A DNA stretch of 11,404 nucleotides from Alphaproteobacteria bacterium (GCA_030039975.1 JASHUO010000706.1:1-11404); one strand, 5' to 3'; counted from the stretch's first letter, positions 1-6,111 are shown. Numbers and translations: made by a program. Notes: generated by a model from the letters alone, not told the origin.

Positions 1-959
1 GCGCAATCGCCGATGGCGAAGATGTCGGGGTCGCGCGTCGTCTGCAGCGTCGGCGTCACCACCAGCTGGTTGAGACGGTTGACCTCGAGGCCGTCGAGGT
101 TCTTCAACACCTCCGGCCCTTTGACGCCGGCGCACCAGATGACGAGCTCGGAGGGAATGACATCGCCATTGCCGAGGACGACGCCGTCGGCGCGCACCTC
201 GCTCACCGCGGCGCCGGTTCTGAGCTCGACACCGAGACGCGCGAGCAGCGCCGCGGTCGCCTCGGCGATGCGCGCCGGCAAAGCCGGAAGGATGCGCGGC
301 GCCGCTTCGATCAGGATGATGCGGATATCCTTTTCGGGATCGATGCGGTCGAGCCCGAAGGCGACCACCTGCCGCGCTGTGCGATGCAGCTCGGCGGCAA
401 GCTCTGTGCCGGTGGCGCCGGCGCCGATCACCGCCACATGGAGCTGGCCCGGACGCACCGGCTCGGTTTGGGTATGGGCGCGGATGCAGGCATTGACGAG
501 GCGATGGTTGAAGCGCACCGCTTGCTCGGGCGTCTCGAGCGGCACGGCAAAGCGGGCGGCGCCCGGCGTGCCGAAATCATTGGTGACGCTGCCGATGGCG
601 ATCACCAGCGTGTCATAGGCGAGGGCGCGCGCCGGCGTGATCTCCCGCCCCTCTTCGTCGACGGCGGGCGCCAGGCGCACCTCCTTCCGCTTGCGGTCGA
701 GCCCGACCATCTCGCCCAGGCGATAGCGGAAATGGTGCCAATGCGCCTGCGCGAGATAGTTGAGCTCATGCTCCGAGGGATTCATGCTGCCGGCGGCGAC
801 GGCGTGGAGCAGCGGCTTCCAGAGATGCGTGCGCGACCGCTCGATGAGCGTGACGCCGGCTTGGCCGCGCTTGCCCAGACTATCGCCGAGCCGGGTGACG
901 AGCTCGAGCCCGCCGGCGCCGCCGCCGACGATGACGATCTGATGGAGACCACCAGCCAT
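1..959 (-). CDS. ndh: Type II NADH dehydrogenase (NAD(P)/FAD-dependent oxidoreductase), 3' end outside window
   Basis: The 319 visible codons, read from the ATG at 959, match the type II NADH:quinone oxidoreductase family. These are single-subunit peripheral membrane flavoproteins that pass electrons from NADH to quinone without pumping protons. The N-terminal FAD-binding Rossmann motif IVIVGGGAGG is at residues 8-17. It is followed by LWKPLLHAVAAG (47-58), a stretch typical of Ndh. The second dinucleotide-binding fold (NADH) starts at VAVIGAGATG (175-184). The last complete codons read FAIGDC (314-319), the second FAD contact. The C-terminal membrane-anchoring part lies beyond base 1. A purine-rich GGGGGAG about 5 nt before the ATG supports this start. 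The gene follows tRNA-Pro on the same strand. Other FAD-dependent pyridine nucleotide-disulphide oxidoreductases such as sulfide:quinone reductase are less likely, because the Ndh-type LWKPLLH segment is present. Confidence 0.88.
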   Translation of the reverse strand, partial: MAGGLHQIVIVGGGAGGLELVTRLGDSLGKRGQAGVTLIERSRTHLWKPLLHAVAAGSMNPSEHELNYLAQAHWHHFRYRLGEMVGLDRKRKEVRLAPAVDEEGREITPARALAYDTLVIAIGSVTNDFGTPGAARFAVPLETPEQAVRFNHRLVNACIRAHTQTEPVRPGQLHVAVIGAGATGTELAAELHRTARQVVAFGLDRIDPEKDIRIILIEAAPRILPALPARIAEATAALLARLGVELRTGAAVSEVRADGVVLGNGDVIPSELVIWCAGVKGPEVLKNLDGLEVNRLNQLVVTPTLQTTRDPDIFAIGDC

Positions 960-1050
960 GCGGGCTCCCCCAAAGCCCAAGCATCATATCGAAGGCAGGG
1001 CACCGCCCGCCATGGCGGCGGCATCTCGACGGCTCGGCTGCAGGAGAGAA

Positions 1051-1127
1051 TGGTCGGGCATGTCAGATTCGAACTGACGACCCCCAGCACCCCATGCTGG
1101 TGCGCTACCAGGCTGCGCTAATGCCCG
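1051..1127 (-). tRNA. tRNA-Pro (anticodon GGG)
   Basis: A complete 77-nt cloverleaf folds on the minus strand. The acceptor stem is CGGGCAT/ATGCCCG, the D stem GCGC/GCGC with loop AGCCTGGTA, and the anticodon stem CCAGC/GCTGG around loop ATGGGGT. The T stem is GTCAG/CTGAC with loop TTCGAAT. The anticodon GGG is at 1093-1091, decoding CCC and, by wobble, CCU. The terminal CCA is encoded at 1053-1051 after discriminator A. It has its own promoter (1141-1169). No obvious rho-independent terminator separates it from the downstream ndh, so some read-through is possible. Confidence 0.97.
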
Positions 1128-1140
1128 ACCGATGCCGAGA

Positions 1141-1169
1141 ACTATAGTAACTGCTCGGCAGCGCCGCAA
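1141..1169 (-). promoter_or_regulatory. sigma70-type promoter of tRNA-Pro
   Basis: On the minus strand, TTGCGG (1169-1164) is separated by exactly 17 nt from TATAGT (1146-1141). Transcription would begin near 1134, about 7 nt before the mature tRNA 5' end at 1127, a normal short leader. The hexamers and spacing are seen directly; function is inferred. Confidence 0.6.
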
Positions 1170-1239
1170 CGCCCCGGGGGCCCGCCCCGCCCGCTCCATG
1201 ACACAGGAAGCAGGCCCTGCGCTCGGCGGCGCCAGGCTC

Positions 1240-1245
1240 TATGAT
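1240..1245 (+). promoter_or_regulatory. Candidate -10 box of the PAS_5 gene (leaderless transcript?)
   Basis: TATGAT lies 8 nt before the ATG at 1254, which would place the transcription start at about 1252-1254. There is no Shine-Dalgarno-like purine run in front of the ATG, which agrees with a leaderless message. The matching -35 position (about 1217-1222, CTGCGC) is weak, so this is tentative. Confidence 0.3.
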
Positions 1246-1253
1246 GATGCCCC

Positions 1254-1730
1254 ATGAACGACCGCCCGTTCCCCGTTGAGATCGCCAGTCAGGACGATCG
1301 ACTTCTCCGGCTTTATCGGTACTGGAACGATCGTCGCGGCGAGCTGCGGTTTCCGCCGCGCGCCAACATCGACCCGGTGGACTTCCCTTATGCTCTGGGG
1401 CGCGTCTCACTGGTCGAAGTGCAGCGCAATCCGTTGAGATTTCGCTATCGGCTCGTCGGGACCTTGTTGACCCAACACCTCGGCTACGAGATGACCGGAA
1501 AATACGTCGAGCAGATTCCGGAACCCTCGATGCGCGAATACACGCGCCGCTTTTACGAGCGTGCGCTCCAGCGGCAAGAGCCGCTCCATGAGGCCGGCAC
1601 GGAGCTCATCGAGCGCTATGCGTGGCAGCATGAAGTTCTGGTACTGCCTCTGGCCTCGGACGGCGCGACCATCGATATGCTGCTGATCTACAGAAACACC
1701 GAGCGCCCGACGGCGATTTCGTCGGCCTGA
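1254..1730 (+). CDS. PAS_5-family (PAS-fold) small protein
   Basis: The 158-residue protein has the sequence pattern of the PAS_5 family (formerly DUF1457), single-domain PAS-like proteins frequent in alphaproteobacteria. Recognisable pieces are LYRYWNDRRGELRFPPRANIDP (about 20-41), where family members have an xYWxxxRG...PxRxxIDP motif. LRFRYRLVGT follows at 61-70 and GYEMTGKYVEQI at 77-88, then two strands ending in VLVLPLASDG...MLLIYR (128-147). No kinase, GGDEF or DNA-binding domain is attached and no signal peptide is seen, so it should be a cytoplasmic sensor or ligand-binding module of unknown role. It sits alone on the plus strand between tRNA-Pro and the convergent merR-type gene, whose stop is 12 nt away. 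The ATG at 1254 is the only reasonable start, as the ATGs at 1241 and 1244 are out of frame. Base composition is a little less GC-rich than in the neighbouring operon. Confidence 0.8.
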   Translation: MNDRPFPVEIASQDDRLLRLYRYWNDRRGELRFPPRANIDPVDFPYALGRVSLVEVQRNPLRFRYRLVGTLLTQHLGYEMTGKYVEQIPEPSMREYTRRFYERALQRQEPLHEAGTELIERYAWQHEVLVLPLASDGATIDMLLIYRNTERPTAISSA

Positions 1731-1742
1731 CGCTATCGGACG

Positions 1743-2207
1743 CTAGCGCCCACGCTTCTTCAGGAGATCGCGCAGCTCCTGCAGCTCGCGCCGGATCTCG
1801 AGCAGGATCGCCCGCGGCGGCGCCGTCTCTTTCGGGCGCGCAAGCGGCGGCGGCGCAACCGGCGCCGCGTTCGTCGCCGGGGCGCGCGGCAAGGCGCCTT
1901 CACCTTTGAGCGCGCCCTCACGCAGCAGCTTCTGCACGCCTTTGATGGTGTAGCCCTGATCGTACAGGCATTGGCGGATGCGGCGCAGGAGCACGACATC
2001 GTCGGGACGGTAATAGCGCCGCCCGCCGGCGCGCTTCAGCGGCTTCACCTGCGGGAAGCGCGACTCCCAGAAGCGCAGCACATGCTGCGGCACTTCAAGC
2101 TCCTGGGCTACCTCGCTGATTGTGCGGAAAGCCTCGGCGGATTTGGCGGCGCGGCGCGGTGAGCGGTCGGGCCCGACCCCGGGCGGCTGATCGAAGAGCT
2201 CGGGCAT
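1743..2207 (-). CDS. MerR-family transcriptional regulator, last gene of the ihfA operon
   Basis: The 154-residue product has a MerR-type winged helix-turn-helix at about residues 27-97: FRTISEVAQELEVPQHVLRF, then WESRFPQVKPLKRAGGRRYY and a second helical part through LLREGAL. An Ala/Pro-rich linker (about 103-133) follows, and then a short charged helix ILLEIRRELQELRDLLKK (134-151) that could form the dimerising coiled coil. There is no effector-binding domain and no cysteine metal site, so a metal or drug sensor role is not supported. I place the start at the ATG at 2207, 2 nt after the ihfA stop (TGA at 2212-2210). Longer readings of this frame run across ihfA. Orphan MerR-like genes directly after ihfA are a recurrent arrangement in alphaproteobacteria; the target is not known to me. 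Confidence 0.88.
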   Translation of the reverse strand: MPELFDQPPGVGPDRSPRRAAKSAEAFRTISEVAQELEVPQHVLRFWESRFPQVKPLKRAGGRRYYRPDDVVLLRRIRQCLYDQGYTIKGVQKLLREGALKGEGALPRAPATNAAPVAPPPLARPKETAPPRAILLEIRRELQELRDLLKKRGR

Positions 2208-2209
2208 GC

Positions 2210-2554
2210 TCAGGCCGAACGGGTGCTGGTGGTGGTGCCGGCCGTGGTCACGACTTTGCTCAGCGCCGCGTTGATCTGATCCTTGAGCACATGCGAGGCG
2301 CGGAACACCAGGACGCGGCGCGGGTTGATCGGCACCTCTTTGCCCGTCTTCGGATTTCGCCCGATTCGCCGGCCTTTGCGGCGCACAGCGAAACTTCCAA
2401 AGGAAGAGATCTTGACCATCTCCCCCCGCGACAGCGCCTCCGAGATCTCGTTCAAGACCGTCTCGACCAGCTCGGCCGATTCGTTGCGCGACAAGCCGAC
2501 CTCCTGGTACACGGCCTCGCTCAGCTGCGCGCGCGTTACCGTTTGCCCCGCCAT
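2210..2554 (-). CDS. ihfA: Integration host factor subunit alpha
   Basis: This 114-residue HU/IHF-family protein bends DNA as a heterodimer with IhfB and acts in recombination, replication and transcription control. The helical dimerisation part is residues 1-45 (VTRAQLSEAVYQEVGLS at 6-22). The signature SSFGSFAVRRKGRR is at 50-63. The DNA-gripping beta arm contains GRNPKTGKEVPI (65-76), including the intercalating-proline NP context. The start is the ATG at 2554 rather than an upstream ATG at 2605. A strong AGGGAGGA ribosome site lies about 7 nt before 2554, the family begins with MAG-TVTRA-LSEAVY, and 2605 falls inside the candidate -35 box. The C-terminal tail (about 100-114, Thr-rich) is slightly longer than in E. 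coli. The gene is 112 nt downstream of fabH. Confidence 0.96.
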   Translation of the reverse strand: MAGQTVTRAQLSEAVYQEVGLSRNESAELVETVLNEISEALSRGEMVKISSFGSFAVRRKGRRIGRNPKTGKEVPINPRRVLVFRASHVLKDQINAALSKVVTTAGTTTSTRSA

Positions 2555-2576
2555 TGGTCTTCCTCCCTGCCAAGGA

Positions 2577-2605
2577 ACGTTAAACCCGGGCGGGAAATGG
2601 GTCAA
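2577..2605 (-). promoter_or_regulatory. Candidate internal promoter for ihfA-merR
   Basis: In the fabH-ihfA gap the minus strand has TTGACC (2605-2600), a 17-nt spacer and TAACGT (2582-2577). The predicted transcription start near 2570 leaves a short leader carrying the AGGGAGGA ribosome site of ihfA. The -35 is good and the -10 is only partial. Confidence 0.4.
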
Positions 2606-2667
2606 TTACAGACGCTTGCAGGAAGGAGCTTAACTTGTGGATGGATTCGCGATGGTTAATCTTCGCG

Positions 2668-3645
2668 CTACCAGCGGACTAGGGCGGCGCCCCAGGTGAG
2701 GCCGCCGCCCATCGCTTCCATGAGGACGAGATGGCCCGGCTTGATGCGGCCATCGCCAACCGCCTCCGCCAGCGCGAGCGGCACCGAGGCCGCCGAGGTA
2801 TTGGCGTGGCGATCGATCGTCACCACCACTTTCTCGGCCGGCAGGTCGAGCTTGCGCCCCATGCTGTCGATGATCCGGCGATTGGCCTGATGCGGCACCA
2901 GCCAGTCGAGATCGCGCGCGGCAAGGCCGTTGGCCGAGAGCGCTTCATCGACGACTTCGGCGAGACGATGCACCGCGTGCCGGAACACTTCCTTCCCCTC
3001 CATGCGCAGGAAGCCGCAGCTTCCCGTCGTCGAGGGGCCGCCATCGACATAAAGGATGTCGTGATGCCGGCCATCGGCATGGAGATGGGTCGAGAGCACG
3101 CCCCGCTCGGGGGCGCCGCCGCCCTCGTCGCGATGGCTGGCAAGCACGATGGCGCCGGCGCCGTCGCCGAAGAGAACGCAGGTGCCGCGATCTTCCCAAT
3201 CAAGAATGCGCGAAAAGGTCTCGGCGCCGATCACCAGCGCCCGCCGCGCCTGGCCGCAGCGAATGAAATTGTCGGCGGTGGCGAGCGCATAGATGAAACC
3301 CGAGCACACCGCCTGCACGTCGAAGGCACAGCCCTCCGTCATGCCGAGGCGCGACTGCACCTTGGTGGCGGTCGCCGGGAAGGTGTTGTCGGGGGTCGCG
3401 GTGGCGAGCACGATGAGATCGAGATCGGCACCGCTGAGCCCGGCCGCCGCCAAAGCCCGCTCGGCGGCATGAACGGCGAGGTCAGAGGTGAGCTCGCCCG
3501 GCGCCGCAACATGGCGCTGTCGGATGCCGGTGCGCTGCACGATCCATTCGTCCGAGGTGTCGAGGCGGCGGGCCAGCTCGGCGTTGCTGACGATCCGTTC
3601 CGGCAGATAGGCGCCGCAGCCGATGACGCGGGAGCGGAAACTCAT
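2668..3645 (-). CDS. fabH: Beta-ketoacyl-ACP synthase III
   Basis: FabH condenses acetyl-CoA with malonyl-ACP to start each round of type II fatty-acid synthesis in the cytoplasm. The 325-residue protein has normal family length. The thiolase-fold catalytic triad is complete: Cys114 in VQAVCSGF, His252 in VPHQANRRI and Asn282 in HANTSAAS. Other family marks are TSDEWIVQRTGIRQRH (30-45), FGDGAGAIVL (159-168) and the C-terminal GGGLTWGAALVRW. The start ATG at 3645 lies 1 nt after the plsX stop (TGA, G, ATG). No strong ribosome site is visible, so translational coupling to plsX is likely. PlsX and FabH both draw on acyl-ACP pools, and their pairing is conserved from E. coli to alphaproteobacteria. 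Confidence 0.97.
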   Translation of the reverse strand: MSFRSRVIGCGAYLPERIVSNAELARRLDTSDEWIVQRTGIRQRHVAAPGELTSDLAVHAAERALAAAGLSGADLDLIVLATATPDNTFPATATKVQSRLGMTEGCAFDVQAVCSGFIYALATADNFIRCGQARRALVIGAETFSRILDWEDRGTCVLFGDGAGAIVLASHRDEGGGAPERGVLSTHLHADGRHHDILYVDGGPSTTGSCGFLRMEGKEVFRHAVHRLAEVVDEALSANGLAARDLDWLVPHQANRRIIDSMGRKLDLPAEKVVVTIDRHANTSAASVPLALAEAVGDGRIKPGHLVLMEAMGGGLTWGAALVRW

Positions 3646-3646
3646 C

Positions 3647-4702
3647 TCAAAGGGCGGCCGATTGCGGTTTGTCGACGGCCGGCTGCAGTGCCGCCAGCGT
3701 GGCGACGCCGCTGCTGATCTTGTCGAGGAAGCCGTTGACCTTCATATCGACGGCGACGCCGATGGCATTGGCAAAGCCGAGCGCATCGGTGCCGCCATGG
3801 CTCTTCACCGCGATGCCGCCGACGCCGAGAAAGACGGCGCCGTTGTAGCGCCGGGGATCGAGCCGCGCGCGCAGCTTCTTGAGCGCAGTCGCGGCAAAGG
3901 CGTAGCCGAGGCGCGCGGTGAGCGAATGCTTGAACGCGGCGCGCAGGAAATCGGCGTAAAGCCGCGCCGTGCCTTCCGCCGTCTTGACGGCGATGTTGCC
4001 GGTGAAGCCGTCGGTGACGATGACGTCGACGGTGCCGGCGGCGATGTCGTCGCCCTCGATGAAGCCGTGGAAGCGGATCGGGCAGCCCGGCGCGCGCAGC
4101 CGCGCCGCCGCCGCCCGCACCTCCTCATGGCCTTTGACCTCCTCCGACCCGACATTGAGGATGCCCACCGTCGGCTGCAGCAGGCCCAGCACGGTGCGGG
4201 CAAAGACCTCGCCCATCAGCGCGAACTGGACGAGGTTGTCGGCGTCGCATTCGACGTTGGCGCCGAGATCGAGCATCACGCTCTCGCCGCGCCGCGTCGG
4301 AAAGAACGAGGCCATGGCCGGCCGGTCGATTCCCGGCAGCATCTTCAGCGCGAATTTCGCCATCGCCATCAGCGCGCCGGTGTTGCCGGCGGAGACTACG
4401 CAATCAGCCTCGCCCTCGGCGACCGCGTCGATGGCGAGCCGCATGCTCGAGCGCCGGCCGGTACGCAGCGCCACCGAGGGCTTGGCATCGCCGGTGACGA
4501 TGTCGTCGGTGTGGCGGATGGTTGCGCGCTGGGCGAGCCGCGGCAGCTTGCCGATCACCGGCTGCAGCCGGCTGTCGGCGCCGTAGAAGATGAACTGAAC
4601 CTGCGGGAAGCGCTGGAGCGCGATACTCGCGCCTTTCACCACCATGTCCGGCGCACGGTCGCCGCCCATCGCATCGAGAGCGATGATGACCCTGTCGCCC
4701 AT
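3647..4702 (-). CDS. plsX: Phosphate acyltransferase PlsX
   Basis: PlsX converts acyl-ACP and phosphate to acyl-phosphate, the acyl donor used by PlsY in the first step of phosphatidic acid synthesis. It is a soluble, membrane-associated enzyme. The 351 residues cover the full family length. Motifs seen are IALDAMGGDRAP (7-18), VSAGNTGALMA (103-113), LDLGANVECD (144-153), TDGFTGNIAVK (230-240) and YNGAVFLGVGGIAVKSHGG (286-304). The ATG at 4702 begins the canonical MGDRVIIALDAMGG, with a GAGG about 11 nt upstream. It follows rpmF by 26 nt, a gap containing the downstream arm of a hairpin at the rpmF stop codon, and runs directly into fabH. Confidence 0.97.
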   Translation of the reverse strand: MGDRVIIALDAMGGDRAPDMVVKGASIALQRFPQVQFIFYGADSRLQPVIGKLPRLAQRATIRHTDDIVTGDAKPSVALRTGRRSSMRLAIDAVAEGEADCVVSAGNTGALMAMAKFALKMLPGIDRPAMASFFPTRRGESVMLDLGANVECDADNLVQFALMGEVFARTVLGLLQPTVGILNVGSEEVKGHEEVRAAAARLRAPGCPIRFHGFIEGDDIAAGTVDVIVTDGFTGNIAVKTAEGTARLYADFLRAAFKHSLTARLGYAFAATALKKLRARLDPRRYNGAVFLGVGGIAVKSHGGTDALGFANAIGVAVDMKVNGFLDKISSGVATLAALQPAVDKPQSAAL

Positions 4703-4722
4703 TCGGCGCCGACCTCAGCCCC

Positions 4723-4738
4723 GACGGCTTACGCCGTC
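4723..4738 (-). promoter_or_regulatory. Tetraloop hairpin enclosing the rpmF stop codon
   Basis: Minus-strand RNA reads GACGGC-GUAA-GCCGUC, a perfect 6-bp stem with a GNRA-class GUAA tetraloop. The UAA stop codon of rpmF is the last three bases of that loop. No U-tract follows, so it is not a classical terminator. A role in mRNA stability, or in setting L32 against PlsX output, is inference. Confidence 0.4.
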
Positions 4739-4917
4739 TCCGCCGCGCTTGCCGTCACTTCGCGGCCGTCATAGTGCCCGCACGCGCCGCACACATGGTG
4801 CGGGCGCTTCATCTCGCCGCAATTCGAGCACTCGACATAGCCCGGCGCCTTCAAGGCGTGATGTGCCCGGCGCATGTTTCGACGCGACTTCGATACCTTC
4901 TTCTTAGGAACTGCCAT
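4729..4917 (-). CDS. rpmF: 50S ribosomal protein L32 (bL32)
   Basis: The 62-residue basic protein is bL32 of the large ribosomal subunit. It begins MAVPKKKVSKSRRNMRRAHH, the standard L32 N-terminus. It carries an intact zinc ribbon: CSNC (Cys30, Cys33) and CGAC (Cys43, Cys46). It is therefore the zinc-binding form, not the cysteine-free paralogue made under zinc limitation. The ATG at 4917 is fixed by homology. No good Shine-Dalgarno precedes it; instead GGACAAAGTCC, a small inverted repeat, abuts the start codon. It lies between yceD (96-nt gap with possible structure) and plsX, as in many proteobacteria. Confidence 0.97.
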   Translation of the reverse strand: MAVPKKKVSKSRRNMRRAHHALKAPGYVECSNCGEMKRPHHVCGACGHYDGREVTASAAETA

Positions 4918-4934
4918 GGACTTTGTCCGGAAAG

Positions 4935-4946
4935 GCCCCGAAGGGC
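4935..4946 (-). promoter_or_regulatory. UUCG-tetraloop mini-hairpin in the rpmF leader
   Basis: Minus-strand RNA reads GCCC-UUCG-GGGC, a 4-bp GC stem closed by a C(UUCG)G loop, one of the most stable tetraloops. It lies 18-29 nt before the rpmF start codon. The sequence is certain; any regulatory role is speculative. Confidence 0.3.
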
Positions 4947-4958
4947 GGAAGCCGCGAG

Positions 4959-4987
4959 TAAGTAGCGAAAAACGCGGTGGCTGGCAA
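4959..4987 (-). promoter_or_regulatory. Weak candidate promoter upstream of rpmF
   Basis: TTGCCA (4987-4982), one mismatch from the -35 consensus, is followed after 17 nt by TACTTA (4964-4959), a poor -10. The -35 overlaps a 7-bp perfect hairpin, TGGCAAC-GAG-GTTGCCA (4998-4982), that could also act in the read-through transcript. E. coli rpmF is known to have promoters of its own, which makes a search here sensible. Confidence 0.22.
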
Positions 4988-5012
4988 CCTCGTTGCCATT
5001 GTTTAATGCCTG

Positions 5013-5516
5013 TTAACCCTTCCGCTTCCACTGGGCGAGTGCTGCAAAGGGCGATTCTGCCTTGCTGTCGGCCGCTGGCGAGGCCGGCGCCTCGACGCCC
5101 GGCGCGCGCGGAAAGGGATCGAGCGCCAGCGACAGCTGCTGCGCCACGGCCTCGCCGATATCGACGGTATTGCCGGCTAGCGGCTCGACCAGCTCCGCCT
5201 CGCCGCTCAGCGTGATCTCGCACGCTTCGTCCGCAGCAGCGCCGTAGAGCAAGGTGAAGCTGTCCTCGATCCGGCTTGGCACCGGCTCGAGCGTGACCAC
5301 GCATTCCTGCACGACATCGGCGGAAAGCTTCGCATCGAGCCGGATGAGCCCGCCGGCGAGTCGCTGCAGCCCGACCCGCGCCTCGAGCCGGTCGAGCGCG
5401 AGCAGCAAGAAGCGTCGCGCCAAACCCGCGCGCTCCGCCGCCGTGGCGGCGATCTCGTGGATCGCCTCGCCCGGCGGCAGCTTGGCGATGTCGACGGGAC
5501 GCGAGAACTCGCTCAT
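5013..5516 (-). CDS. yceD: DUF177 / YceD-family protein
   Basis: The 167-residue cytoplasmic protein belongs to the DUF177/YceD family, almost always encoded beside rpmF. Its exact molecular role is not settled; plant and bacterial relatives have been linked to 23S rRNA accumulation or ribosome assembly. The core QECVVTLEPVPSRIEDSFTL (70-89) carries the conserved Cys and TLEPV. VDIGEAVAQQLSLALDPFPR (118-137) is the typical second motif, and the C-terminal SPFAALAQWK (155-164) is the family signature. The ATG at 5516 overlaps the stop of the upstream chaperone gene (ATGA), which indicates translational coupling. An acidic Pro/Ala-rich linker (138-152) precedes the C-terminal motif. Confidence 0.9.
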   Translation of the reverse strand: MSEFSRPVDIAKLPPGEAIHEIAATAAERAGLARRFLLLALDRLEARVGLQRLAGGLIRLDAKLSADVVQECVVTLEPVPSRIEDSFTLLYGAAADEACEITLSGEAELVEPLAGNTVDIGEAVAQQLSLALDPFPRAPGVEAPASPAADSKAESPFAALAQWKRKG

Positions 5517-6049
5517 GCCGCCACCGGAGCAAATCCGACCTCGCCGGCCAGCAGCGCCGCCAGCGGCTGCGCCTCGAGCGCCGCCGCCTGCCGCAGCACA
5601 TAGGTCGCCGCCTCGGCGCGCTGCGCCTCGCTCGGCGCCGCCGTGCCGTAGAGGTTGCGGCGGAGTGCCGCGTCGAGGGCCGCCCCGTCGGCGAGCCCCT
5701 TGTCGTAGGCGACGATGCGGCCATAGAAGCCCGCCGCCATCTCCTTGACACGGCGGCCGACGCCGAGATCGCCCACGCCCATCTCGCGCAAGGCGCGGTC
5801 GAGATCGGCGAACATGGTATCGAAGAGCTCCTGCGCGAAGGCCTCGGTCGCGCCATGATCGCGCTTCAGCCGACGCAGCACGAGAAAGGCGTGCAGCGCC
5901 AACAGCTCGAACCGTCCGTCGAGCGTATCCGGAACGCCCCATTCGGTATAAAAAACCGGCTCGCGCGCACGCTCGACGATCCGCCGATAGACGGCGTTGA
6001 CCGCGACACGCCGCGGATTGTGCCGAAACAACGAGGCCAATACGCCCAT
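5513..6049 (-). CDS. Ubiquinol-cytochrome c chaperone (CBP3/UQCC1-like)
   Basis: The 178-residue protein belongs to the ubiquinol-cytochrome c chaperone family (Cbp3/UQCC1-like). Mitochondrial relatives escort newly made cytochrome b into the bc1 complex, and the bacterial version presumably assists bc1 assembly at the inner membrane. Diagnostic segments are NAVYRRIVERAREPVFYTEW (18-37), DTLDGRFELLALHAFLVLRR (41-60), and the run FDTMFADLDRALREMGVGDL at 76-95 continuing into GVGRRVKEMAAGFYGR (96-111). No signal peptide or transmembrane helix is visible. The ATG at 6049 has a GGAG a few nt upstream. It is the first gene of the minus-strand operon and overlaps yceD by 4 nt. In alphaproteobacteria this gene commonly sits between a BamE-like gene and yceD, as here. 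Confidence 0.92.
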   Translation of the reverse strand: MGVLASLFRHNPRRVAVNAVYRRIVERAREPVFYTEWGVPDTLDGRFELLALHAFLVLRRLKRDHGATEAFAQELFDTMFADLDRALREMGVGDLGVGRRVKEMAAGFYGRIVAYDKGLADGAALDAALRRNLYGTAAPSEAQRAEAATYVLRQAAALEAQPLAALLAGEVGFAPVAA

Positions 6050-6082
6050 CCGCTCCTACCCTGCGCGCCGGCATCCCCGCGA

Positions 6083-6111
6083 TTGACAGCGGGTCGCCGG
6101 ACGGTGCAGTT
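6083..6111 (+). promoter_or_regulatory. Candidate promoter of the BamE-like gene
   Basis: A perfect TTGACA (6083-6088) is followed after 17 nt by GCAGTT (6106-6111), a poor -10 (CAGTTT at 18 nt spacing is no better). Transcription would start near 6118 with a leader of about 50 nt. It overlaps the minus-strand promoter at 6119-6147. Confidence 0.35.

Noticed and set aside
1007..1018. 12-nt perfect palindrome CCGCCATGGCGG between tRNA-Pro and ndh
   Set aside because: It has no loop for an RNA hairpin and no T-run; a binding site cannot be argued from a single GC-rich palindrome.
13..1121. Plus-strand ORFs at 13-618 and 384-1121
   Set aside because: The minus strand here encodes a clear Ndh with two Rossmann motifs, and the second ORF also runs through the tRNA-Pro gene.
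1728..1745. Possible terminator between the convergent PAS_5 and MerR-type genes
   Set aside because: Only a CGCTA/TAGCG pairing with an 8-nt loop and no T-tract on either side.
1743..2573. 276-codon reading of the MerR-type gene
   Set aside because: The first part overlaps ihfA out of frame. Homology and the 2-nt spacing place the start at 2207.
2731..4774. Long plus-strand ORFs opposite fabH and plsX (2731-3717, 3623-4774)
   Set aside because: Antisense shadows in high-GC DNA: low-complexity Arg/Ala/Asp/His composition and no ribosome sites, while the minus strand encodes recognisable FabH and PlsX.
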